Source: Clostridiales bacterium
GTDB lineage: Bacteria; Bacillota; Clostridia; Peptostreptococcales; Anaerovoracaceae
Direction: 5' to 3'
NCBI GenBank assembly: GCA_015058205.1
Contig: SVCS01000001.1
Location: 3,577-67,576, forward strand
Length of the DNA stretch: 64,000 nt
Shown: positions 9,318 through 18,233 of the stretch, one piece after another
How positions within the stretch are numbered: the first letter of the stretch is position 1
Layout: every line of letters starts with the position of its first letter
Made by a program: the position numbers and the translations under genes
Notes under the pieces: model-generated
Database searches by the model: none
Seen by the model: the letters and a program-made list of their open reading frames with translations, nothing else
What the model was told of the DNA's origin: nothing

Positions 9318-10550
9318 CTATTTGACAAGGGTTCCTTTTTTGATGACCCTGTCTGTCATGTTTGATCCGAATCTGTAGCACACCATTTCGAAATCCGGTG
9401 CATTCCAGATTATCAAGTCTGCCTGCTTTCCAGGTTCAAGGGTTCCGACCTTTTCTCCAAGGCCTATTGCGCAGGCCGGATTGATCGTTACTGCAGTAAG
9501 CACTTCCTCTGGCGTTAGCTTGTACTTAAGGCATCCCAGGTTGATGACGAACTGCAGGTTCAGTGACGGGCATGATCCCGGATTGAAATCGCTGGCCATT
9601 GCCACAGGAATACCCTTTTCGATCATGGTTCTTGCCGGAGCATACGTCTTGTCGAGGTAGAAAGATGTCGCCGGCAGGCACATTGCTGTGACACCGCCTG
9701 CTGCCATAGCGTCCATACCTGACTCCGTAATGGCAATCAGGTGCTCGGCTGATGCTGCGCCCAGTTCGCCCGCCAGTTCTGTTCCGCCGATTGCTTCGAT
9801 TTCATCAGCGTGAATCTTCAGTCCGAAGCCCATGTCTCTGGCGCACTTCAAATATGTCCTGCTCTGCTCCGCATTGAACACGGAATCTTCGCAGAATACA
9901 TCACAGTAATCAGCCAGATTTCTCTTTCTGATTTCCGGCAGGATTTCTTTGCAGGTCATTTCGATATATTCATCGCCTCTTCCCTCATATTCAGGTGGAA
10001 CGGCGTGCGGTCCGAGGAATGTCGGGACAACATCCATCGGGTGTTTTTCGCCAAGATCTTTGATGACTTCCAGCATCTTGATTTCTGTTTCTTTATCAAG
10101 ACCGTAGCCGCTCTTCGCCTCGCATGAGGTTACGCCCAAGCTCATCATTTCGTCGAGGAATCCTGCTGTTTTATCATAGAGTTCCTCTTTTGATGCTTGT
10201 CTGGTTTTGCCGACTGTGTCCAGAATGCCGCCGCCTGCTCTGAGGATGTCGAGATATCCTGCTCCAGCCAGCTTCATTGCGATTTCATGCTGTCTGTAGC
10301 CACCGAAAACCAGATGTGTATGTCCGTCTACAAGTCCAGGTGTAACGAGCTTTCCTTCTGCATCAATTTCTTCATCAAAAATGCCTGCCGGAATTCTTCC
10401 TCCGGAAAGAATCTCTGTGATGATTCCGTCTTCTACAGCGATTGCTGCGTTGATGTACTTCTTGTTTGCTCCCTGCTTGCTGCCTTTGTGGCTGTAGCTG
10501 CCTACAGGTGTCTGCAGGCAGCCTATGTTTTTAATCAGTACTTTTCCCAT
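9318..10550 (-). CDS. hutI: Imidazolonepropionase HutI
   Basis: VTPGLVDGHTHLVFGGYR, KIHADEIEAIGGTELA, MASDFNPGSCPSLNLQFVINLGC. Confidence 0.96.
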   Translation of the reverse strand: MGKVLIKNIGCLQTPVGSYSHKGSKQGANKKYINAAIAVEDGIITEILSGGRIPAGIFDEEIDAEGKLVTPGLVDGHTHLVFGGYRQHEIAMKLAGAGYLDILRAGGGILDTVGKTRQASKEELYDKTAGFLDEMMSLGVTSCEAKSGYGLDKETEIKMLEVIKDLGEKHPMDVVPTFLGPHAVPPEYEGRGDEYIEMTCKEILPEIRKRNLADYCDVFCEDSVFNAEQSRTYLKCARDMGFGLKIHADEIEAIGGTELAGELGAASAEHLIAITESGMDAMAAGGVTAMCLPATSFYLDKTYAPARTMIEKGIPVAMASDFNPGSCPSLNLQFVINLGCLKYKLTPEEVLTAVTINPACAIGLGEKVGTLEPGKQADLIIWNAPDFEMVCYRFGSNMTDRVIKKGTLVK

Positions 10551-10588
10551 TCTGTATTTAATACCTTCTTTTATTGTCTTTGCTTATT

Positions 10589-12613
10589 CTACTTTACAAA
10601 CTTATCGACTGTCTCATCGATGATGCTGTCTTCAACCAGATAAGGAATGGTGATATGACCCTTACCTGCATAGTTCTTGTTGTATTCAACAGATGTTTCG
10701 ATGGCGTGTTCGTTTCTCGCCCAGTTTCTTCTGGCTACACCGCCCATTACGTCCCACATCATTGCGGAGTGGAGAATCTTATCAACTCTTTCACTTCCGT
10801 CGAGCAGCAATCCGAATCCGCCGTTGATCGCTTTACCGATGCCTACGCCGCCGCCATTGTGCAGAGCGCAAAGGCTCATGCCTCTGGCTGCGTTTCCTGC
10901 ATAGCACTGTACTGCCATATCTGCCATTACGTTGGATCCATCCTTAATATTTGATGTCTCTCTGAACGGTGAGTCTGTTCCGGAAACGTCGTGGTGGTCT
11001 CTTCCCATCATGACAGGGCCGATCTTGCCTTCTCTTACGAGCTTGTTGAATGCCAGACCGATATCTCTTCTTCCTTCCGCATCCTGATAGAGGATTCTTG
11101 CCTGGGTTCCTACGACCAGCTTATTCTTCTCAGCATCTCTGATCCAGATCCAGTTGTCTCTGTCCTGACCGCGTCTGTTCGGATCGATAACTTCCATGGC
11201 AGCCTGGTCTGTCGCCCTCAAGTCTTCCGGCTTGCCGGAGAGGCATACCCATCTGAATGGTCCATAACCATAGTCGAAGAGAATTGGTCCCATGATGTCT
11301 TCAACGTAGGAAGGCCAGATGAATCCGTCTTTATCATCTACGCCGTTCTTTGAAAGTTCCTTAACGCCGGCATCATACATTGCCTTCATGAAGGAGTTGC
11401 CGTAGTCGAAGAAATATGTTCCTTTCTCTGTAAGTGCCTTGATGGCTGCATAATGTCTGTGGAGAGTCTTGTCAACTTCCTTGCAGAACTTGTCTCTGTC
11501 TTCGTGGAGCATCTGAGTTCTCTCCTCAAATGTATATCCAACCGGGCAGTATCCGCCGTCATATACATTGTGGCATGACGTCTGGTCTGAAAGCAGGTCG
11601 ATGTGGAAGTTTCTGTCTACTGCTGCTTCAAGCAAATCTACGATATTTCCATGATATGCAATTGAAATGCTTTCTTTTGCATCGATTTTTTCCTGTGCGA
11701 GCTTAAATACTTCGTCCAGATCCTGGCATACTACATCGACCCATCCCTGATCGTGTCTTGTGTCGATTCTTGACTGGTCGACTTCCGCGAAGATACCGAC
11801 TGCATTTGCAATATTTGCTGCCTTAGGCTGCGCACCGCTCATTCCGCCCAGACCAGATGATACAAATGTCTTTCCGGCCAGATCGCCGTCTTCCGGAACG
11901 CCCAGTTCCTTACGTCCTGCATTGAGGATCGTGTTGAATGTTCCGTGAACAATTCCCTGCGGTCCGATGTACATCCATCCGCCTGCAGTCATCTGTCCAT
12001 AGTTGGCTACGCCCATTTCTTCTGCGACTTCCCAGTCTTCCAGATTGTCGTACATACCAATCATCATGGAGTTTGTGATGATGACTCTTGGTGCTTCCGG
12101 CTTTGAAGGGAACAGTCCCAGAGGATGTCCTGATTCAACGACCAGTGTCTGTTCTTCTGTCATTTCTTCCAGGTATCTCTTAATGAGATTGTACTGGAGC
12201 CAGTTCTGGCATACGGAACCTGTCTCTCCGTATGTAACGAGTTCATATGGATACAGCGCTACTTCAAAATCCAGATTGTTGTCAATCATAACCTGGAATG
12301 CCTTACCTGCGAGGCAGTTGCCTTTGTACTCATCGATTGGCTTTCCGTAGATTCTGCCTGCCGGTCTGTATCTGTAAGCGTATACTCTTCCGTATGTCTT
12401 CAGTTCTTCCATAAATTCCGGCGCAAGTTTTTCATGAAGTTCTTCCGGAACATAACGAAGCGCGTTTCTGAGTGCAATCTTCGTCTGTGCTTTCGAAAGT
12501 CTGAATCCTCTGTCTGGTGCTCTTCTGATTCCCTCCTGGAACTCAGGCATTTCCGGATATCCCAGATCCAGTTTGATTGTCATTGCATTTGCGATTGCTT
12601 TGTTTTCTAACAT
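10589..12613 (-). CDS. hutU: Urocanate hydratase HutU
   Basis: 674 aa; urocanase motifs such as GGMSGAQPKAANIA and GRDHHDVSGTDSPFRET; hut operon. Confidence 0.95.
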   Translation of the reverse strand: MLENKAIANAMTIKLDLGYPEMPEFQEGIRRAPDRGFRLSKAQTKIALRNALRYVPEELHEKLAPEFMEELKTYGRVYAYRYRPAGRIYGKPIDEYKGNCLAGKAFQVMIDNNLDFEVALYPYELVTYGETGSVCQNWLQYNLIKRYLEEMTEEQTLVVESGHPLGLFPSKPEAPRVIITNSMMIGMYDNLEDWEVAEEMGVANYGQMTAGGWMYIGPQGIVHGTFNTILNAGRKELGVPEDGDLAGKTFVSSGLGGMSGAQPKAANIANAVGIFAEVDQSRIDTRHDQGWVDVVCQDLDEVFKLAQEKIDAKESISIAYHGNIVDLLEAAVDRNFHIDLLSDQTSCHNVYDGGYCPVGYTFEERTQMLHEDRDKFCKEVDKTLHRHYAAIKALTEKGTYFFDYGNSFMKAMYDAGVKELSKNGVDDKDGFIWPSYVEDIMGPILFDYGYGPFRWVCLSGKPEDLRATDQAAMEVIDPNRRGQDRDNWIWIRDAEKNKLVVGTQARILYQDAEGRRDIGLAFNKLVREGKIGPVMMGRDHHDVSGTDSPFRETSNIKDGSNVMADMAVQCYAGNAARGMSLCALHNGGGVGIGKAINGGFGLLLDGSERVDKILHSAMMWDVMGGVARRNWARNEHAIETSVEYNKNYAGKGHITIPYLVEDSIIDETVDKFVK

Positions 12614-12638
12614 TGGGGTTCCTCCTTCTCTTCGGAAT

Positions 12639-14180
12639 CTATTTCAGATTGATTACTTTGTCTACTGCTTCGTTCAACGAGAAGTCCTTGACCATCTCGT
12701 CAAACTTCTTCAGCTCGTCGATCATGATGATATCTTCTTCGATTGGATCAGCCTTTGTCCTGATGAAATCATAAGCGACCTTTGTTGCAGGCGCCAGATT
12801 GTCGATACCCTTTTCGCCCTGTTCCTGTCTGAGCCAGATTGCCTGTGCTGCAGCAGAGAGCTCAATGCCAAGAACCTTCTGCGCATTGTCGAGAACCATC
12901 GCTGCTGTTCTGGCAGATGTTGTTCCCATGGATACATGGTCTTCCTGATTTGCAGACGTTGGGATTGAGTCGACGCATGCAGGATGGTCATATACCTTAT
13001 TCTCAGAAACCATGGAAGCTGCCGCGTACTGCGCGATCATGTAACCCGAGTTGAGACCGCCATTCTTAACGAGGAATGCAGGCAGACCTTCTGAAAGCTG
13101 TGAGTTTACAAGACGCTCAATTCTTCTCTCTGAAACATTTGCCAGTTCTGAAATCGCGATTTTCAGGAAGTCAAAGGCAAGTGCCATCGGCTGTCCATGG
13201 AAGTTTCCGCCGGAAATTACCTCATCCTCTTCTGCAAAGACCAGAGGATTGTCTGTTACTGCGTTGATTTCGATGGTAACCTTATCGTAAACATACTGTA
13301 TGGCATCTCTGGATGCGCCATGAATCTGCGGCAGACATCTCTGTGAATACGGATCCTGCACCTTCGTCTCATGCAGCCATCTGGCATTGTATGATCCATC
13401 GAGAAGCCTTCTCATATTTTCTGCTTCGATCATCTGTCCTTCGTGACCTCTAATGGCATGCACTTTAGGGTCATACGCTTTACGGATTGCGTGCATTGCT
13501 TCGCCTGTCAGTGCACCGGCTATGTCTGCCGTTTTGAGAAGCTGCATTGCATCGTAGAGAACGTTTACGCCTACAGCTGTCATCATCTGTGTACCGTTGT
13601 TCAGAGCAAGTCCTTCTTTGGCTGCCAGTTCTACCGGCGTAAGGCCTTCTGCTTCAAAGGCTTCTTTGGCTTCAACGACCTTGCCTTTGTATTCGACCAT
13701 TCCCATTCCGATAAGTCCTAACGCGATACAGGAAAGCGGTGCCAGGTCGCCTGATGAACCTACTGATCCTTTCTCAGGAACGATAGGAATAATATCTGCA
13801 TTCAGCATGTCTATCATTGTCTGAATAGTCGAAAGACGGATGCCTGAGAATCCTCTTGTCAAATTGTTGCATCTCAGAAGCATCGCTGCTCTGACATAGT
13901 GCTTCGGATAAGGATTGCCCATCGCGCAAGTATGACTCATGATGAGGTTTTTCTGTAACTGGGCAGTGTCTTCAAATGAAATTTTAACGTTTGCAAATCT
14001 TCCGAAACCTGTTGTCAATCCGTAGATAACTGCATCGTTTTCAAGTTTCTCTCTGACGTAGTCTCTGGATCTGTTCACCGTGACCTTAGCATCTTCGGTG
14101 ATTTCGACTTTCTCGTAATGTCTGCAGACATTGATTACGTCTTCAATAGTAAGACTCTTTCCATCGATTCTGACTGTCAT
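12639..14180 (-). CDS. hutH: Histidine ammonia-lyase HutH
   Basis: MIO signature GSVGSSGDLAPLS; TSANQEDHVSMG. Confidence 0.97.
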   Translation of the reverse strand: MTVRIDGKSLTIEDVINVCRHYEKVEITEDAKVTVNRSRDYVREKLENDAVIYGLTTGFGRFANVKISFEDTAQLQKNLIMSHTCAMGNPYPKHYVRAAMLLRCNNLTRGFSGIRLSTIQTMIDMLNADIIPIVPEKGSVGSSGDLAPLSCIALGLIGMGMVEYKGKVVEAKEAFEAEGLTPVELAAKEGLALNNGTQMMTAVGVNVLYDAMQLLKTADIAGALTGEAMHAIRKAYDPKVHAIRGHEGQMIEAENMRRLLDGSYNARWLHETKVQDPYSQRCLPQIHGASRDAIQYVYDKVTIEINAVTDNPLVFAEEDEVISGGNFHGQPMALAFDFLKIAISELANVSERRIERLVNSQLSEGLPAFLVKNGGLNSGYMIAQYAAASMVSENKVYDHPACVDSIPTSANQEDHVSMGTTSARTAAMVLDNAQKVLGIELSAAAQAIWLRQEQGEKGIDNLAPATKVAYDFIRTKADPIEEDIIMIDELKKFDEMVKDFSLNEAVDKVINLK

Positions 14181-14343
14181 AGCTTCTCTCCTTTGTATGT
14201 TATTTTTAATTAGCTACATATATATTTAGTGCTGTAGAATGATTATACCTAAGAATTGTACAAAAAACTATACTTTTGGCAAAAATTGGCACTCCGTTAG
14301 AGAGATAGCGCTTTATTGTAATAAAGCGGTCTTTGCATAAAAA

Positions 14344-14362
14344 GGAGGCCTCTGAGGCCTCC
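14344..14362 (-). terminator. Intrinsic terminator downstream of CofE-like gene
   Basis: GGAGGCCT-CTG-AGGCCTCC perfect stem followed on minus strand by TTTTTATGC. Confidence 0.85.
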
Positions 14363-14377
14363 CTCATCATCATATGA

Positions 14378-15607
14378 TTAGTCTGTCGTATAGTTGTCGA
14401 AATAGCCCTGGATGAATACGATTGGTGTTCCCTTGTCGCCGGAGCCTGACGTCAGATCGCAAAGTGAACCGATCAGGTCTGTCAACTGACGAGGTGTTGT
14501 GCCTTCTGATTCCATCTTACCGACGAGGCTTCCGTCCTTTTCTGTGATTCTTCCTTTGATTGCATCCTTCAGAGCGTCTCCCGAAAGATCTGCAAAATCA
14601 TTGTCGGCCAGATATTTGAGCTTGAGTTCGTTTGGTGTTCCCTCAAGGCCCTTTGTGTAGGCGACGCCTACTCTCGGGTCTGCAAGCTCCCAAATCTTTC
14701 CGACAGGATCCTTGAATGCTCCGTCGCCATAGATCATAACTTCTACATTCTTGCCCGTCTTTTCCTTGAAATCTGCCTGAATCGCTTCAACCAGCTCCTG
14801 ACTTTCTGCAGCTCTTGGGAAGAGCTTGACGGTATCTTCTGTAGCCTTGTTGGATCCGAGCAGTCCGAAGTTCTCGTTGTAGCCGCTGCCATCAACAGGA
14901 GCAGTCAGGATATCGTCCAGTCCGCAAACTCTCTCTGCGCCCGCGGCTTTAAGAAGTCTCTTGCTTCTTTCTCTTGTATGAATATCGCAGGTAAGGACAT
15001 TCTTTGTGTAGTTCAGGATCTCCTCAGCGTGATTTGCGAATACAACTTCTACTTCCGCGCCGCATTCCTTGATCAGATCGCTGTAGTACTGAACGTAGTC
15101 AACGCCTGTGAACTGGTGCTTGTTCTCTCCGAAGAGTTCTCTGTATTTAGCCAGATCCAGTACATCACTGTAAGGATTGATGCCGGCTTCGTCAACCTGG
15201 TCCATTGTGATCAGCGCATTGCCGACTTCATCACTTGGATAGCTGAGCATGAGAACGATTTTCTCTGCGCCCTTGGCGATTCCTCTTAAGCAGATTGCAA
15301 ATCTGTTCCTTGAAAGAATCGGGAAAATGACACCGATGGTTCCTCCGCCAAGTTTCGCCTTGACGTCTGCTGCAATCGCATCAACGCTGGCATAATTTCC
15401 CTGCGCCCTTGCTACAACTGACTCTGTAACACATACGATGTCTCTGTCTCTGAGTGCAAAGCCGTCTGTTTCCCCTGCTTTGAGCACACTTTCAACAACG
15501 ATTTCTCCGATGTTGTCACCCTCACGGATGATCGGGCACCGGATTCCCCTTGAAACTGTTCCAACGTTTCTTTCCATAGTTAACCTTCTTTCTATATTAA
15601 CTTCCAT
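14378..15607 (-). CDS. Coenzyme F420-0:L-glutamate ligase (CofE/F420_ligase) domain protein, ~400 aa Firmicutes-type paralog of unknown function
   Basis: N-terminal IREGDNIGEIVVESVLKAGETDGFALRDRDIVCVTESVVARAQGNYASVDAIAADVKAKLGGGTIGVIFPILSRNRFAICLRGIA resembles F420_ligase family; later YGDGAFKDPVGKIWELADP. Confidence 0.65.
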   Translation of the reverse strand: MEVNIERRLTMERNVGTVSRGIRCPIIREGDNIGEIVVESVLKAGETDGFALRDRDIVCVTESVVARAQGNYASVDAIAADVKAKLGGGTIGVIFPILSRNRFAICLRGIAKGAEKIVLMLSYPSDEVGNALITMDQVDEAGINPYSDVLDLAKYRELFGENKHQFTGVDYVQYYSDLIKECGAEVEVVFANHAEEILNYTKNVLTCDIHTRERSKRLLKAAGAERVCGLDDILTAPVDGSGYNENFGLLGSNKATEDTVKLFPRAAESQELVEAIQADFKEKTGKNVEVMIYGDGAFKDPVGKIWELADPRVGVAYTKGLEGTPNELKLKYLADNDFADLSGDALKDAIKGRITEKDGSLVGKMESEGTTPRQLTDLIGSLCDLTSGSGDKGTPIVFIQGYFDNYTTD

Positions 15608-15624
15608 TATTTACCAGTTAAGAT

Positions 15625-15640
15625 TGTTTCACGTGAAACC
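15625..15640. promoter_or_regulatory. parS-like ParB binding site (15/16 match)
   Basis: TGTTTCACGTGAAACC versus consensus TGTTTCACGTGAAACA; between parB stop and CofE-like start. Confidence 0.88.
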
Positions 15641-16564
15641 TTATCCAAGTGTCTTGAGAAGATCTATCAGTCTCTCCAATTCTTCTGTACTGTAAAACTC
15701 GATTTCGATCTTTCCCTTTTTCCCTTTTCTGTTCAATCTGACTCTTGTTCCAAGAGCGTTCTTAAGGTCTTCCTCTACTCTCTTCTCATCTGCTGTCTTA
15801 GGCGTTCTTGCGGCTGGCTTCTTCGGCGGCTCTTTTGCTGCCTTCACCAGATTCTCTATCTGCCTTACAGAAAGGTCCTCTTTCGCTGCTCTCATTGCCA
15901 GATCCACCTGGAGCTGCCTGCTCTTAATGCCCGCAAGCGCGCGTGCATGACCGGTAGTGATTTCCCCTTCCGCAGTCAGTTCCTGCACTTGGCGCGGAAG
16001 CTTCAACAGCCGCAGACTGTTACTGATATATGGCCTGCTTTTGCCGACACTGTAGGAAACCTGCTCCTGTGTCAATCCGTAAGTATCGATCATCTGTCTG
16101 ATACCTTCTGCTTCTTCAATCGGATTAAGGTCTTCCCTCTGCATATTCTCGATGATTGCAAGAAGCATGTTCTCTTCATCAGTCAGCTCTTTGACAATGC
16201 ATGGAACTTCTTTGAGCCCTGCGATTCTGGCGGCTCTCCACCGTCTTTCACCTGCGACAATCTCATATCCCTTGCCCAGCTTGCGGAGAACCAGTGGCTG
16301 AATCACACCGTGTCTTTCGATTGATGTGGCCAGCTCTTCCAGCTTCTCCTCATCAAAATTCTTTCTAGGCTGTGTCGTATTTGGTTTTATGTCATCAATA
16401 CTAACATAAAGAACCCCTCTCTCTTCTGAAGGGGATTCTTCTGTTTTTACCTCTGTTTGCTTTTTCCTTGATGTAGGTTTCTTTGCTGCCGGGGCGACTT
16501 CCGCATCTCCAAACAATGCGTCTAAACCCTTCCCCAGCCCTTTGGCTTTGGTCTTTGTTGCCAT
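15641..16564 (-). CDS. parB: Chromosome partitioning protein ParB/Spo0J
   Basis: KGLGKGLDALFGD, QPRKNFDEEKLEELATSIERHGVIQPLVLR, GERRWRAARIAGL, HTH QVSYSVGKSRPYISNSLRLLKLP. Confidence 0.97.
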   Translation of the reverse strand: MATKTKAKGLGKGLDALFGDAEVAPAAKKPTSRKKQTEVKTEESPSEERGVLYVSIDDIKPNTTQPRKNFDEEKLEELATSIERHGVIQPLVLRKLGKGYEIVAGERRWRAARIAGLKEVPCIVKELTDEENMLLAIIENMQREDLNPIEEAEGIRQMIDTYGLTQEQVSYSVGKSRPYISNSLRLLKLPRQVQELTAEGEITTGHARALAGIKSRQLQVDLAMRAAKEDLSVRQIENLVKAAKEPPKKPAARTPKTADEKRVEEDLKNALGTRVRLNRKGKKGKIEIEFYSTEELERLIDLLKTLG

Positions 16565-17338
16565 TTATCTCTCCTTTTCGTTTTCGAGAAATTCTTCGGC
16601 AAATTCCATGTAAGCCTGTGCCCCTGTTGATCTAGGGTCATATTGAATGACCGGCATTCCATGGCTCGGAGCTTCTGCTAGCCTTACGTTTCTTGGTATT
16701 ACCGTTGTGTAGACCTTCTCTTTGAAGTACTTCTTGACTTCCTCAACGACCTGAGCAGACAGGTTTGTTCTGCCGTCAAACATGCTCAGAATAACACCTT
16801 CTATCTCAAGTCCCGGATTCATATGCGTTCTTACGATATCTATTGTGCTCATAAGCTGGCTTACGCCTTCAAGAGCATAGAACTCGCACTGAATCGGAAT
16901 CAGGACGGAATCTACCGCTGTCAGAGAGTTGATTGTCAGTATTCCCAATGATGGCGGACAATCTATAAATATATAGTCATAATCCGGCTTCAGCACATCT
17001 ATAGCCATCTTAAGCCGCTTCTCTCTTCCCGCCATATTGATAAGCTCAACCTCAGCGCCTGCCAGCTGTACGCTTGCCGGCATGATGTCAAGATTAGGGA
17101 CGCCTGTCGGGATTACTGCTTCGGCTGGATGATGATCATCCTCAATGAGGATCTCATGGGTCGTCAGTTCAAGACCCTTCTTTGAAACTCCAACGCCGCT
17201 TGTAGTGTTTCCCTGTGGGTCGATGTCCAGAATCAGAACCTTCTTGCCTTTTAGTGCCAGACATGCAGCCAGGTTGATATTAGTGGTCGTTTTGCCAACG
17301 CCACCCTTCTGATTAAATATCGCTATCGCCTTACCCAC
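16565..17338 (-). CDS. parA: Chromosome partitioning ATPase ParA/Soj
   Basis: AIFNQKGGVGKTTTNINLAACLA deviant Walker A; DIDPQGNTTSG. Confidence 0.97.
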   Translation of the reverse strand: MGKAIAIFNQKGGVGKTTTNINLAACLALKGKKVLILDIDPQGNTTSGVGVSKKGLELTTHEILIEDDHHPAEAVIPTGVPNLDIMPASVQLAGAEVELINMAGREKRLKMAIDVLKPDYDYIFIDCPPSLGILTINSLTAVDSVLIPIQCEFYALEGVSQLMSTIDIVRTHMNPGLEIEGVILSMFDGRTNLSAQVVEEVKKYFKEKVYTTVIPRNVRLAEAPSHGMPVIQYDPRSTGAQAYMEFAEEFLENEKER

Positions 17339-17413
17339 TTTTACCTCCTATTTTATCTTCAAGTCATTTTGATTATATACCATACTTCGTTTTCTTTCTA
17401 TAGCAAAAGCAGC

Positions 17414-17490
17414 AAAAAAATGAGAAACCCCGAAATATTTCTTCAATGTTTCACGTGAAACATTTTCGAAAGTTCGGGTTTCCATTTATT
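17414..17490 (-). terminator. Terminator-like structure after rsmG, with parS in its loop
   Basis: Minus strand ATGGAAACCCGAA ... TTTCGGGGTTTCTCATTTTTTT: interrupted stem followed by a T7 tract; arms enclose the parS palindrome. Confidence 0.5.
17447..17462. promoter_or_regulatory. parS site, perfect 16-bp consensus
   Basis: TGTTTCACGTGAAACA; embedded in a 20-bp perfect palindrome AATGTTTCACGTGAAACATT, upstream of parA. Confidence 0.97.
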
Positions 17491-17516
17491 TCCATTTCAT
17501 CAATGCGTTTATTTTT

Positions 17517-18227
17517 TTACAAAGGCTTTTTCGCCGGTGTTCCTGCTTTTCGAGGATAAGCTGGCGGCGTATTTGACACCTTACTAATCAGTACAAGGCT
17601 GTGATCCAAATGTGAGAGAGCTCTGATTTCCGGTTCACCTCCGCCAAGAATCTGTATTGCTCTTCTCGCGTCATCGATTTCCGACTGGCAGTCCGGTCCT
17701 TTATATGCGATGAAACATCCGCCTGCTTTTACAAAAGGCAGACAGTATTCACTGAGCACGCGCATATTTGCAACGGCTCTGGAAACACAAAGATCAAACT
17801 GCTCTCTGTAGTCTTTCTGTTTGGCCAGCTCCTCTGCGCGGCCATGAACAACCTGCACATTTTCGACGCCGATCTCATCACAAAGCTGTCTTACGATCTT
17901 TAATCTCTTCTCCAGAGAATCCATCAGGGTGAACTGTTTGTTTGGATAGCAAATAGCGAGAGGAACACCTGGGAATCCACCCCCTGTTCCAATATCGCAA
18001 ATAGACGATGAATCAGTAAACTCAAGGGTTTCCGCGCATAAAAGAGAATCTATAAAGTGCTTCTGTATGAACTCATCTCGATCTGTAATGGCAGTGAGAT
18101 TGACCTTTTCATTCCATTCCAGAATGCCTTCCATGTACTTGATCAGCTGTTTTTCTTTCTCTTCCGGGTTTGCAATATGCAGTTGTTCAATAAAGTTTCT
18201 TAATTCGTTCATTCGTTCTTCTGACAC
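17517..18227 (-). CDS. rsmG: 16S rRNA (guanine527-N7)-methyltransferase RsmG
   Basis: EKVNLTAITDRDEFIQKHFIDSLL, CDIGTGGGFPGVPLAI, between mnmG and parA. Confidence 0.96.
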   Translation of the reverse strand: MSEERMNELRNFIEQLHIANPEEKEKQLIKYMEGILEWNEKVNLTAITDRDEFIQKHFIDSLLCAETLEFTDSSSICDIGTGGGFPGVPLAICYPNKQFTLMDSLEKRLKIVRQLCDEIGVENVQVVHGRAEELAKQKDYREQFDLCVSRAVANMRVLSEYCLPFVKAGGCFIAYKGPDCQSEIDDARRAIQILGGGEPEIRALSHLDHSLVLISKVSNTPPAYPRKAGTPAKKPL

Positions 18228-18233
18228 CGATCA

